Assembly (NCBI GenBank): GCA_005281725.1
Contig: SSBO01000012.1
Coordinates: 22,887,979-22,951,978 of the forward strand
Direction: 5' to 3'
DNA from: Wuchereria bancrofti
Taxonomy: Eukaryota > Nematoda > Chromadorea > Rhabditida > Onchocercidae
Length of the DNA: 64,000 nt
Below are positions 42,655 through 54,730 of this stretch, piece by piece. The notes below the pieces were generated by a model. The model saw only the letters and a list, made by a program, of their open reading frames with translations, was not told where the DNA came from and made no database searches. The position numbers and the translations under genes were made by a program. Numbering within the stretch: the stretch's first letter is position 1; every line of letters begins with the position of its first letter.

Positions 42655-42692
42655 CACGTGACGTGGTGTACGATGCTTCACGTGTTACGTGC
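42655..42692. promoter_or_regulatory. UPRE-like cluster: CACGTG, TGACGTGG, TCACGTGT, TTACGTGC
   Basis: TGACGTGG at 42659-42666 is an exact match to the XBP1 UPRE consensus TGACGTG(G/A). It overlaps a CACGTG E-box at 42655 and is followed by two further ACGTG cores. Confidence 0.5.
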
Positions 42693-42946
42693 AATATATA
42701 TGCATATGTGCATATTATATTGTTAATTTATGAATTAATTATATATGATCAGTGTTCTGTGGGCGTGTCCATTCTTCATATTAGACTTTGCACGTAGGCA
42801 TTTATTAGCAAGCTAAATTACGTGCATTTTGCTGGAATATTTCAAATGGTATCAATGATTTGCTTAATGAGTAGCAGCGCATTTTGGCGATTATTATTTT
42901 TTTTTTTTTTTGTTGTGAAATATTATTGTTATTTTCAAACGTAATA

Positions 42947-42969
42947 TGACGTGATGTGACGTGACGTGT
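42947..42969. promoter_or_regulatory. Three UPRE-like TGACGTG sites
   Basis: TGACGTGA at 42947, TGACGTGA at 42957 and TGACGTGT at 42962, the last two overlapping. Two match the XBP1 UPRE consensus exactly. The nearest genes are RAMP4 (-) and CPEB (+). Confidence 0.5.
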
Positions 42970-43437
42970 TACTATGGTATTTTATTTATATGATATGTGT
43001 CTTACTTACATGCTACTACAGTATGTCATACTACAAAGCATATTACGGTATTATTGAAAGAAAAAGAAAGGTTAACATTTTTTTAAATGGAATTTGAAAA
43101 ATTTTATTATGATGACAACTCGCCAAAATGCATTACTACTCATCATTTATCAATTGAAATATCTCAAGCAAATTGCACGTAATTTAGCCTATTAATGTCT
43201 ACATGAAAATTTTCATATCAAGTTTTCTAGCAGACTATCAATTTTTTTCTCTATTAGTTATTATTTAAATTTCTCTCTTTTTTTTTTGAGAATGCATGCA
43301 AAATCAAGAAATTTTAGGAAATGCTGTTCTTCTATACATATTTGTTTTTATTGTCGAGAATGTCCTTAATTAATTATCTAATATCTAATTACATTTATTT
43401 TTTAAAGTACTGATACGAAACTAACATTTGTTATTCA

Positions 43438-46400
43438 ATGAACAAAGCAAAAAATACAACGACTGATGTTGATTTAGGTGTAATACCAGGTATTTCATTT
43501 TTTTTTTTTTTTAGTATTTCACCTTACTTTCATTGAATTTTTCTTCAACCAACATATTGTAGGATATTTTCGACGAAGCAAAATGAAGAAAACGTTAAGC
43601 TGTTCCCATTATAATGTTATCATAAAAATTGAATGTGACAAAAAGTATGTGTCGAATGTGGAATCATAATTCAAAATAGATTCCTCCAACATAGCTGTGT
43701 GAATATTTTTAACTTGTTACTTAAGGCAATTTTGGGAAAACAAGTGGATCAGCGTCAACAGAAAACTACAACATTTTTGGAAACAATAGTTTCGGTGGTT
43801 ACGGTAAACATATCTTTTGAGGGAAACACTGAGTCGTATTCGTTCAGTTAATGGCAGCATAGCTGTATACAGAAAGAGAGGATATTATAAAAGAAATACT
43901 TTTTCCCAAAGTTCTATTGATTCATAATTGAGTTATATGTACTATGATCATTCTTTTCCGTACTCGCTTTAAACTTACAAAAGTTTCATTTACCGTACCA
44001 AGCCGTTATCATTTCAACTCAATATTAGACTATTTAGGTTGAATTCGGAGGATGTATTCGGAGACTTAGTGCAAAATATTGTTTCAAATCTTTTAGAAAT
44101 AGGTGCATATTTTAAAGTTTAAAAAACAAGTTAATTTCTAGAAACAATCGCACAAGTGAAGAACATCTGGAGTTGTGACAGCGGTGATAATCAGGTTTCA
44201 ATTCCAGACTTAGTACTGCAGAGTTTTCCAGGGAATGGGATTTTCTCTCGCAAAGTGTTTGTTGGTGGGCTTCCACCTGATGTGACTGCTAGTAAGGCTT
44301 CGGCTATTTCATATTGCATAGTTCTTTAATGACTGTATAAAATATTTGCAAACAATCGTCATCATACTGTAAACAGTCATTTTTTCATACCAGTAAACAA
44401 TCGTCATCATTTTCGAGCTATTTTTCCTGATCCTGATCCGCTGTAATATTTAGACTCACTGTCTTTGTTCTTCGAACAGTTTGGAGCAAATACAGTGGAC
44501 TGGCCGCATCGCAAATGTACTGGAAGCGATATTCCGCCAAATGGTCAGTTCTTCACTCATCATGTTCCTTTAGTACTTGTACTGTGTTAATTTTTAAATT
44601 ACTTGAAAGATTCTGATAATTTAATGCTTATATGCTTTGCCTATTGACTAAACAAATATGATAATAAAACAGATATGATAAAAATGAAATTGAAAGGAAT
44701 TCAGAGTAACCAAGCGAATAAACTGTTAATGCTTTTCTGAGTATTATCTTTTTCTCTTTGATATCAAATAATCGAATAAATGCACATATACAAGTTTGAT
44801 ACACGGAAGGTAAGGAAAGGACAAGAGGGAAGATTGTAGTATAAGTTAATCAGATGTTCGCAGTGTTGAAAAGCCCTTTTGATAATGAAGATCTACGATA
44901 TTGTGGCTGTTAAAGCTGATAAAAAAGTAGCAAAAAGAGCAGAACGGAAAAGTGACAAATAGTTTAAATAACTATAAGTATTTTTGCACAACTTTGATAC
45001 AGGAGGAAAAACATTTCGTCTAACTGGAAGTCCTTTGCTTTTATTGTGACATGATATGATATGTCGCCCTATCTCATATTACACGAGCGAGTAAACTAGT
45101 GTGTTTTTTCGACAGTGGTGGAATGATTGTGTATCAAATTAGCGTTTTGAAATTTTAAGCAACTCGATTTTAGGATATGCTTTTGTGGTTTTCATCAGCG
45201 ACCGTTCTGTCGAATATCTCGTTAGTCGGTGCATTTGCAAGCAAGGAAAACTGAATATTCTTCTGAAAAATGGCGAAAAAGAAGTCAAAGTGGTTAGTTT
45301 ATTAAGAGTTCAGAAAAGCGAGCTTTATTGGTGCAGGAGTAAAGATTGAGCTGGAGATCACAACCATCTGAGAAATACCAAAATTGCAGGTGCAAGTGAG
45401 ACCTTGGGCTCTTAGCGATCAAGTATACCGTATGACAGACGCAAAGCCGCTATCTGATCGATTTTCCGTTTTCATCGGTGGTGTACCTCGTACAACAACT
45501 GCCTGTTAGTTTGGCTTTAATTTTTTGAGGCATTTCTGATTTCGCAATTTACACTTTATAAACACGCTTTTTTTCCTTCCCGGGTTTTTTTTTTTCATTC
45601 AACATTTTGAATGACTTCACCATCAGCTGGCGGAAATTTCAAGGAAGAAAGCTACATTGTATTTTTACTATATTATCTTGTTGAAATTATGCATCATTTC
45701 TATCCTCGTTTGAATAAATTTTGTAGAGAGTCAAAAAGTTTCTCGTTATTTCTTAAAAGTAATTAAGGTTCTGTGAAACTTCAACTGTCGAGAGTGGTGG
45801 AAATGATATGTTATCTTGTGTTTGTATTCAAAAATTATTAGTTACAGATGGGCAAATGATCTTTGAAATCATTTGAAATATTATTTTTCTAATATTTCAG
45901 CCGAACTGGCAATGTTGCTTCAGCAGACTATCGGTGATGTTGTGTATGTTTCTTTAGAAGTTGACGCTGAGACAAGGTATCCTAAAGGAGCTGCACAAGT
46001 GGTTTTCGATAATCGCGAGTCCTACCTTACGGCAATTGCAATGCGTTTGATAACATTAACAACAGTTGATCAGGTGAAAGAAGTGAGTCAATTTTTCTTA
46101 ATTTTTAATTATTATGACGATAAAATGGCAACTGAAAGTTGTCGATTGACGGAGAAAGTCAAGGCTGTCTTAGCTAATCAATTGTAACATACAAGATAAT
46201 ATTTTTAAATGTGTGATCAATTATACTATAACAAAAATTAGAACATCATAAGCATTGAAGATATTCCAACTTTTTGCGGAACCAAACGTTCAAATTTATT
46301 GGAATGCCGAAAAATAATAAGGACGAAACAGCATCAAATTTTAGATAGAAATCAAGCCATATCTGATGGACTTTGCTCATTGCGAGATGTGCAACTTGGC

Positions 46401-47042
46401 TGATGCCCGATATTTATGTCCGGAACTTTGCTGCCTTATGTATATGTGCGAACCATGCTGGACTGAAGTGCACAAACAACGCGGTTTGCTACATCACAGA
46501 CCGATGACCAAAGCAAAGCCAGGAAGTCCAATGCGAAACATTTCGAACTGTGTTACTGCATTTCCTTTCTTCAATCCATCCATGGATCATCATAATCATA
46601 GCGTTCTTCGTTCAACTAATCAGCAGCAGTTATGCCATTGCAGTAAGTTCTGAAATTATGAACAGACTGAATTTGGGACATCCAAGCAGTGTGGTGTAGA
46701 GTGATAGCTATTTACGCATTTTTATGCTATCATAGCATGAAAAATACGAAATGCTGCGATAATTATCTATCGTGAAAATTTACAAAAAAATTTACTTTAC
46801 TTTTTTACTAATTAATATGTGCAATTCACATATGTAAAAAATTTACTTTTTACTAATTAATATGTGCAATTCACATATGCCTATGGTAATACAATTTTAT
46901 GGGAAAAAAAATTCATTATTTTAATTACTCATATCTGATGTATGTTTTAGGAGTACGTGAAACGCTTCCACTTCAACGTTTGCTACAGCAATACATTATG
47001 CAAGCGAACCATCCACCATGTCATCATTCATCATTCATTTGA
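43438..47042 (+). CDS. Cytoplasmic polyadenylation element-binding protein (CPEB)
   Basis: RNA-binding translational regulator of germline mRNAs (CPB/FOG-1 family in nematodes). Exons 43438-43489, 43563-43644, 44038-44102, 44142-44291, 44454-44543, 45174-45292, 45390-45504, 45901-46082, 46345-46642, 46951-47042; 1245 nt in frame, 414 residues. RRM1 starts KVFVGGLPPDVTA (about 103-115) and contains FGANTVDWPHRKC and GYAFVVF. RRM2 starts FSVFIGGVPRTTTA (about 213) with PKGAAQVVF. Then IEIKPYLMD leads to the ZZ-type zinc module CEMCNLADARYLC...CEPCWTEVH...HH. The RRM and zinc region is certain. The first three exons are chosen only because splice phases agree, and an alternative 5' exon (43726-43803) is also possible. 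The N-terminus is short for the family, so further upstream exons may exist. Gene subfamily (CPB-1, -2, -3 or FOG-1) not resolved. Confidence 0.9.
46786..46880. repeat. Tandem repeat of ~51 bp in the last CPEB intron
   Basis: Two copies of TTTTTACTAATTAATATGTG followed by CAATTCACATATG; each contains the hairpin ATGTG-CAATT-CACAT. Confidence 0.85.
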
Positions 47043-50000
47043 ATTATTTCACTGAATCACCGGATTACATTTATGAATAGAAATTGTGGAAAGTACCCTA
47101 TTCCCTTCTAAATTCCCTCTTCCCCAGTTCTTTTTGCACATTTCTACTGACTTTTAATGTGCTTTAATGTGAATTACTTGGATCTTCTGTTTACTACATG
47201 GTTTTAACGTTTAATTCGTACTGCATTGAAATGTTTTAATTCGTATTGTGTATAACTTATTTATCTATTTTACGTAAAATCACTTCTCCCGTTTAATATT
47301 GTCTGCTGCTCCTTAAACCCTGATTCTAATTCTTATAGCCAAATTATTGGCTTCTTTGTGAATATGTTTGAAGAATTTGGAGTGTTTTATTTTTTATTTT
47401 AAATAAGCAGATCTTGTTTTCTTCATTGTGTATAGTTGTTAAAAGTTTTGTTTTTGTTTTCGTTATTGCCATTATAGGCATTTATTTATCGTAGACTTCG
47501 AAAATATCTAAATTAGTAGTTCCTCATTGACTTCAAAGTTAGCTATGCTACTCGTCAAATATTGGATGTGAAAATCAATTGACTTTGGTTTATAGATATT
47601 CGAAGTACTATTAGAAAGCAAAGAAAAGACCTGCAGAGGTAGAGAATTAAGATTTATCAAACATTTATATTTCTGAAAAAAAAAAAAACCCTATGACTTA
47701 CTCTGAAATACGAGTGGGATACATCCTATATTAGCGGTTGATACACTGCACAAACATACCTAGATGGAATCTTATCGCAGCTGTATTGTTGAGAAAAAAA
47801 AAAATTTAATTTCACATTCTGACTACTACTAAGCTGAGAGAATAATTAACAAAAGGTGGTTTGGAAAAAAAAGTCGATAGAGGTTGTAAATAAGGGAGTC
47901 TAAAAAGTTGCAAAAATATTGAAAACACCATAATTTTAAAAGCATTGAAAAAATTTTTGAAAATTCCAGAAAATTTGTTTTTTTTTTTGTTAGAGTTTCA
48001 TTTATTCAGCGTATAGCACACTATCGGAATCTTTGCAATCCAAATTTATTTTCATATAAGTATTGTTGGAATTTTTGTTTAAGTACTTTTCCTTTTTTCT
48101 ACCATGATTTCCGGATGATTTCCGGACAGAAAAAAATAGACTTTTGAGAAATGTATAACAATAATTAATAGATAAAAAATGATTGGTGGTAATTTGCTAC
48201 AAGTATAAATTAATTTCAGGATTAGAAATTTCCTAAAAAAGAAAGTACATAAATAATAAAACATATTATAGACTTTTGCAACATCTAAAATAATATGAAA
48301 TTTAACAATTAGTTGACATGAATAATTAATTATGTCAGAAATAATCCTTGCAAAAATAATTAGGTAATGAATTATTTAAAACATTTAATACGTCATTTGA
48401 CAGCGATAAGCTGATTGGACATGACAAATAATTAGGCTTCAATTAAAGTTAATGAAATGAATGAAATTCTTTTAATTTCGAATATATCAATCAAATGCTT
48501 TTGTTTACCTTTGTTTAAATTGTTCATTGAAATTATAACAAAATGCAAAATTTTATCAACTTTTGATTAAAGATGTGAATTTTGAATTGTTTCTAAAATT
48601 TGATTCAATTCCAAACCAAACAAATCTTTAATACATTCAAATTTTAGCATATTTGAAACTCATGTCAACAATTCTTTTTTCCTTCTTTTTTTTGCTTTTG
48701 TTTTTTTTTCTCTTAGTATTTTCATATTTTTCAATTTCTTAATTCTGACATTTTGTTTTTATTGCTTTGAACAAAATTTCAGCAATTTACTTATTAATAA
48801 ATAATTTAATAAGTCCTTTTCAATTTATATATTAAGAAAAAAGAAATAATTTTATTGCTGTTAAAATTTATCAAATAACTTCCCTTTTTGCTTTTATCAT
48901 TGTTTTTTTTTTCTGGAATTTTTTTTGCTTTTAACAAAAAATAGAATCAATTTATTAATTTCTGCATTATAATATTATAAGCCTAAGAAATTGTTATTAA
49001 CCTAACGAAAAAAAAATAAATATAAAATAAAAAAAAAAGATAAGCTGATAAGCCTAACGAATTGTTATATGCTTAGGAAATTTTAATTACTCAGTAAAAT
49101 TATCACATTATGCTAATTAATCATTTGAAATCAATAATTGCTGTCCTAATAGATTAAGCATATGATATTAGAAATTTTATATTTTTTATAAATAAACATA
49201 ATTAATTGTCTTAATGAGTGGAAAAAGTAATAATTCATAAAGAATGATATGAATAGTTTTTTTTCAATTTTACTAAATTAATTACTTTTCAATTTTATTA
49301 AATTAATTACTTTCAATATTAAATTAATTACTTTCAAGTTTTATTAAATTAATTACTTTTCTTTTTTTTACAAATATTTTAATTCAGTTTTTCAAGTATT
49401 CCAATTCAGTTATATCTAAGTGCTAAATTTCTAATTTCTTAGACTTTTAAATTGTAAAATTCTTTCATTCATATGAAATTGAGATAAATTGATGAAATGA
49501 GAAATGTACGTTGATTTGGAACAATGAGAGATATTAGATGGTAGAGAATGATGAAATTGACAAAAGATTGTTCCAATAGCACTTGAAAATACGTACACAG
49601 ACGTAAAAAGTAAAATTTGAACAAGGTTTATGCACAAATTGCGAAATATTTGTAAAAGTAAATTGACAGAAAGGAAGGAAGGAAGGAACAGGTGGGGGAG
49701 AGTTTTAGGTTAAGATTTTTTTTTAGTACCTGAAATTACTTTACAGGTTACTGGTTACTAGTTAATAGTGTTACCATTACTAGTAATATAGTAATAGTGT
49801 TGTCGTAACAGTAATAAGTAGTAATATAGTAATAAAATATAGTAATATGGTATAAAAAAGTAATATTAGTAATGTTGTCATTAATTAAATTACTACTAGT
49901 AATAATATTTCCTAGTAAATTATTACTAATAGTAGTAATAATTTATTTTTTTTGCTCAATTTTAGAAAAAAAAGAAGTTAATTTTGCCTAATTTTGATTG

Positions 50001-50058
50001 TAATACTTTCAGGTGTGTGTGGTGTGTGTGTATATTGATTTGCTACGAAAAAGATTTA
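47043..50058. other. Intergenic: CPEB downstream / DNLZ upstream
   Basis: No gene recognised. The first few hundred bases (to about 47400) are less AT-rich and probably CPEB 3' UTR. Holds four tandem ATTAAATTAATTACTTT-like units (49262-49362), a (GGAA)n tract (49671-49687) and a cryptic TAGTAAT/ATTACTA-rich stretch (49740-49945) just before the DNLZ gene. Confidence 0.5.
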
Positions 50059-50733
50059 ATGTTACTGGTGTCTCCGGTGATTCGGTGTCTTCGTGTAAGT
50101 CGCATTATTCATCGTGCATTCTTGGGAAGTGTTTCTTCGCAAGGAAGATTATCGTTAACTTATACCTGTAGAGTTTGTGGTACTCGACAGGTAGATATTT
50201 TTCAAAAAAAAATTTTTTTTTGTCCACTTATTCATTTAGTACTTCATTAGAGAGAAATAGAATAACTAATGATTGTTGGTAAGTTTATAGTTTGTTGTAG
50301 CAATAATTATGATACTATGTAAGTTAGCTTGTTAATTAGTTAATGACATGCATAATAGGTATTTCTGATTTATATATAGTGTACGATTTGTCACTTTTTG
50401 TGTGATATAATGATAGAATGTAGCATTTAAATAGGAAGCATATGATAGATAGTATGAATTATAGCTTTAATTTGAAATCCTCAGTAATTCCTGTCCAAAG
50501 GAAAGTTGGAAAGAAAAAGAAAAGAATTTAAGGGTCCAAAATTTCTTTCCGAGAAGGCATACAAAGAAGGTGTTGTTATTGTAACTTGCGACAGTTGCAA
50601 AAATTACCATTTAATTGCCGATAATTTGGGTTGGTTCCCGCAATCCAAAGGTTCAAGAAATATTGAAGAGATTCTCAAAGAGAAAGGTGAAGAAGTGAAA
50701 AAAGGCATTGATCTTGTCGATATAGCCAAATGA
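50059..50733 (+). CDS. DNL-type zinc-finger protein (DNLZ/Zim17/HEP1)
   Basis: Mitochondrial factor that keeps mtHsp70 soluble and active for protein import and Fe-S work. Two exons, 50059-50190 and 50533-50733; 333 nt, 110 residues. The first ~29 residues ([20 protein letters not shown]...) are basic and amphipathic, as in a mitochondrial targeting peptide. The zinc ribbon is complete: [25 protein letters not shown] and [20 protein letters not shown], two CxxC pairs plus the invariant [10 protein letters not shown]. The exon join CGTRQ-GPKF preserves the family spacing between CGTR and AY. A longer in-frame start at 49984 exists but adds a Cys-rich non-targeting leader, so 50059 is preferred. 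COQ4 follows on the same strand. Confidence 0.93.
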
Positions 50734-51064
50734 GGTAACTTTTTAAAAATTCAATTATCATTGAATCAAATAATTTGGAAGCGTTAACTATAGGAGTATT
50801 ATCTATTTAAGAAACTAAACTATAATTGATCGAATAAATGGTAATAGTCGGAAAGTTTTTATAAAAGGTCTTGCGTGTTTTTTTTTTCTGAAGAAAAAAT
50901 GAAGAAAATGAGATAATCTTCGCTTTGATTTCATCAAGAATGAAGAAGGAAGAGCATTTAAATACCTAATCTTTCATTTGGAATGTGTGAAATTAGAATG
51001 CTTAGATAATTTTTAAATGTCATGTGTGGCATCATGCTCAAAAATTATGTAACAGTTCCTTTTC

Positions 51065-51072
51065 TTTTTCAG
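51065..51072 (+). promoter_or_regulatory. Likely trans-splice acceptor for COQ4
   Basis: TTTTTCAG preceded by a T/C-rich run, 15 bp upstream of the COQ4 ATG, with no upstream coding exon that would join here. Typical spliced-leader acceptor context in nematodes; inferred. Confidence 0.5.
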
Positions 51073-51087
51073 TTAAAAATAAAAAAT

Positions 51088-53018
51088 ATGTCACTGTACA
51101 CATCACATATTTCAACTTCTTCATTACAAAAAGGATTACTTGCGTTCGGCTCGGCAATAACAGCACTTTTAAATCCGATGAGAGCAGGTTATTTTTTCAT
51201 TTTCTAATCAAGTAAAACTTGTTTATGTGAGTTTTCTATATATCTATTTATCTATTATCTGTCTGTCTATCCATCTATATATAAGACTTGAAATTATTTG
51301 CTTATTGAAGTTAATTCTCTGTGGTAGATGATTATTTTAAGATATGGTAGCAACAATGGGTGAAACAACAGCTTTTCGACCGATACTGGAAAAAATTCGT
51401 CAACGAATGGAAAGTGATATATGTGGTAGAAAAATTTTGAGGTTTAAATTCTTATATGTGTGAAGGACAGAAGGGATATCTTGATTTTATTGCTATTTTC
51501 AAGTCACAAACATCTGATCGTTGGCAATGTTTGCGATCTCATAAATGATGAATTCATTATAATGCCTAGTAAAGAAAAGACATTATGCCATCACTGCGAA
51601 TTTTCGGCTTATAGAAAATGAGTTGCTTATAATATAGAGATCGTCCAAGAATAACGAGTGCAACCGTTGATCTGAGTTACCTTCGAACACTTCCTCATGG
51701 AACACTTGGCAAAGAATATTCCATATTTCTCGAAAGGCTGAATACTACTCCAAACGAACGTCCCACTGTTAAGGTTTCTATTGTAAATTTTACAACTATT
51801 TTTTTTTGCTATTTGAATACTCCGTTAACAGATGAAATCAGTCTGAATGAATAGTTGAGCGTTAATGTTGTGAACTTTCTTCAAGTAATTTTGACGAGAA
51901 AAGGGATAAATTAAACTAGAGATTAATTCTGGAATTCATAGTACTGATATTTTTAAGCAATTTTAAATTTGAGAAAAAAAAGGGTAAGTTGCCGTCATAT
52001 TTCAGACAGAGTTTGTATGTTATTTCATCAACTTCATAAATTCCCAAATTTAAAGTCTTCTTAGTTTTAGTTTATTGATGATGACGATTTAGTTTACGTT
52101 ATGCAGAGGTATCGCGAGACACATGATTTCAATCATTTAATTTTGCAAATGAAAACGACTTTGCTCGATGAGGTAATTTTCGTATTATTCGAGAAATGAT
52201 AATCAGTGGTATCTAAATTGGTAATTTTGACACTAAAAGTGCACTGATTAAATCTATGGTTTCTATAATTTCTAATGTTCTGAAATTGAGAATTTCAAAA
52301 AGCAAAATTAACGCATATTTGATGCAGGGTTTTAATGGTTTAATTTATTGTGGAAACATCTCTTACTACTTATAAATTCTATCATTTATATGACGCTTCA
52401 AGTTTTTTCTTTTTTTTTCTCTTGAGAGATTGTGAAGAAATTTTCAAGGGTTTTAGAATTCAGAAAGTATGGTTACATAGCTTACTGAATACAAAGATGT
52501 ATTCTGATCCAAATGTTTATTATTCTTCGTCAAACGACAGTAAATATATAAGTTTTATCAATTTTATCAGATGTAATTGATGTATGGAAAATTACACTCT
52601 TGTAATGTATAACTATCTCAAATTATTATTATTTTCTAAAAAATAACAATTATTTTCAGATCGCTGTTAAATTTTTCGAGGGCATACAACTTGGTTTACC
52701 GATGTGTATTCTCGGTGGTGTATTTGGTGGTTTAAAATTAGAGCCAAAGTAAGTTAACTGTCGCAATTGCTTGAAGAGAAATCTAACTCTTTGCTTATGG
52801 AATTGTTTTTGAGGAAAACAAGAAATACATATATTAATTTCAAAATAACTTAAAGTGCTTTCAGGCGTCAACGCGCTTTTATCCAGCAATATTTACCATG
52901 GTGTGTGGAACAGGCGGTGAATTCACGATTACTAATTGCTGTTGACTGGGAGAATCATTTCGAGGAACCAATTTCTGAATTGCAGAAAGCATACTCAATC
53001 AGTCCTTTTATTCACTAA
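51088..53018 (+). CDS. coq-4: Ubiquinone biosynthesis protein COQ4
   Basis: Matrix-side mitochondrial protein of the CoQ synthome needed for coenzyme Q synthesis. Six exons: 51088-51187, 51342-51441, 51638-51773, 52107-52172, 52660-52748, 52865-53018; 645 nt in frame, 214 residues. The start [20 protein letters not shown] is the conserved COQ4 opening (LYxxHIxTSxLQK); little N-terminal targeting extension is present. [26 protein letters not shown] and [10 protein letters not shown] follow. The metal site HDxxHx11E is intact (His118, Asp119, His122, Glu134). [23 protein letters not shown] and the C-terminal [21 protein letters not shown] match the family. It lies 354 bp after the DNLZ stop on the same strand. 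Confidence 0.95.
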
Positions 53019-53995
53019 TTTTCCGCTAATCATTTCAAGAATGCCTGCTAAAGTAATTCATCTAGCGAATTATTGATCATCATAACTTTTTTTGTTTCAA
53101 TATGAATTATCTAAAAAAAAAAAATTGTTTCAGTATGAATTATCTAAGTGTCATGCTTTCTTGCGTATGATGAAAAGCACTTTTTTTTTTTGCATACGAT
53201 GTCTTAATTTGTCGCATTCGCTATTTATGTGATATTTTCTTTGGAAATTTTTTTAAAATCGTTTTGCAAATAATAAGATTATAAATGCACGCAAAATACC
53301 CTACAATTCTTTGTCCGTGTATGGATTGTACTCAGTAATAGTTGATCGCTAAATTGTATTAATCCTTTATAAGTTTTTTTTTTTTAAATTAAAAAAAAAT
53401 TCCTTGCAAACATTATATGTTTGGGATTATGCTGCTTTTGCTTTCATTTTATTCACTGTCCGCCATCAATTGTTCTTTCAACAAAATCTAATTGTTGCAG
53501 TTTGTGCAAACGGATTGTTTCTTTCCCTTTTTTTCTTTTTTTTTTTTTTTTAAATATATGAGAAGCTACAAATATTCATAGGGATATTCTTCCTTTGTAA
53601 GCAGAATTAAATCAAGAATTGTATGCATTCTTTGTTCTATCCAAAATAATAAGGTAGATTTGAATTTCCTAACTAAGACTTCTGATTTCGCTTAGAAAAC
53701 ATGCAAAAATTTTTGTGCCTGATAGTTAAATTGCTAAAAATTATCGTATTCTTTTCTGGCGTCTATAATATGCATAAAATTAATAATAAAATTAATCGAG
53801 TCCTTTCCGTTTCATTTTCTTATTGTAGCTGATAAGATGTTACAATTTATCTGAAATATTTCGAAACGTTTGATTTACATACAGATTTGCATGTGTCGTA
53901 CGCTCATTTATACGCTTACTCAATGATTATCAAATTTTTAACTTTTCACTTTTTCCTTTTCAGGTGTGTTGAAGTTTTAAAACGTGAATTTAAAA
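53019..53995. other. Intergenic between COQ4 and the DUF2462 gene
   Basis: AT-rich, no coding sequence recognised. Ends with a TTTTTCCTTTTCAG tract (about 53950-53963), a likely trans-splice acceptor for the next gene. Confidence 0.5.
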
Positions 53996-54238
53996 ATGGT
54001 ACAACATAATATAAAGAAGAAAGTAACATTACCAGGTGGTGTGAAACAGAAGAAAAAAATGAAATCCACAAAACAAGGTCCCAAGAAAGGTCATCAATTA
54101 ATAATTGCTCCAAAGAAGCCTGCTGCAATACAACAAGCTAAAATTGATTCAGAAATAACGCGAACAATAAATGACAAAAATGAACAGTTGCTAAAAGGTC
54201 GCGCGAATAAAGATGTTGGTCGAAATACTTCTGCCTAA
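53996..54238 (+). CDS. Small basic DUF2462 protein (C19orf53/LYDG10-like)
   Basis: Single-exon, 80-residue, lysine-rich protein. The core QGPKKGHQLIIAPKKPAAIQ followed by QAKIDSEI matches the UPF0390/DUF2462 pattern (GPRKGGRVIAPKK..VVQQQKLKK). Function of this family is poorly known; nuclear or nucleolar location is suggested by the basic composition. Start chosen at 53996 (MVQHNIKKK); an ATG 12 bp upstream at 53984 is in frame. A TTTTCAG acceptor lies about 30 bp upstream. Compared with the human protein (about 99 residues) it lacks the long C-terminal tail. Confidence 0.8.
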   Translation: MVQHNIKKKVTLPGGVKQKKKMKSTKQGPKKGHQLIIAPKKPAAIQQAKIDSEITRTINDKNEQLLKGRANKDVGRNTSA

Positions 54239-54730
54239 TTTTTCATTACAACTGTTCCATTCATTGATTGAAGTGTTTAATCAATTGTAAAATGAATATA
54301 ACATCGAATTTGATAAAATTTAAATGGAATGTAATTAACATTTAATGCACTTTTGAAATGAATGCAATATATTTCACATTCAGATTTTGTATTACAAAAT
54401 CTATTTTAACATTTCGTATAATATGGAATGAAAATTACTACTTTTAAAACTTGAAATGACAGAAAATTCTAGAATGGAAGTGTTTTTTTTTTTTTTTTTT
54501 CATGTTCATATTATTAATTTAGTATAGCATGTTTCGTAAGAACTGGTAACTGATATGTTCTCCTGAGAGAGGGAGAGAGAGAGAGGGTGACAGGTTGAGA
54601 TTATATTTTTTTCAGCCTTTGTCGCATTTACTGCGCTGTGTGATCATTTGAGATTTACTAGAGAAAATAACTTGTCTTTACGATAAAAGTCTTTTCATAT
54701 TTTATGTTAAATGTTTTCAGTAACACTTGT
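54239..54730. other. 3' flank and spacer before direct repeat
   Basis: AT-rich 3' flank, then a (GA)n patch at 54565-54587. From about 54640 a diverged copy of the sequence at about 57325-57400 leads into the direct repeat, including a TTTTCAG at about 54715. Confidence 0.5.

Larger units (their letters stand above)
40323..43437. other. Divergent intergenic region RAMP4 / CPEB
   Basis: About 3.1 kb without a supported gene. Simple repeats: (TAC)n at about 40870-40890 and (TTAA)/(TTGA)n at 41337-41376. From 42400 on there is a striking density of ACGT-core palindromes (see the regulatory entries). It should contain promoters for both flanking genes. Confidence 0.5.

Noticed and set aside
49984..50058. 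Longer start for the DNLZ protein
   Set aside because: The extra residues are Cys-rich and would disrupt the basic targeting peptide that begins at 50059.
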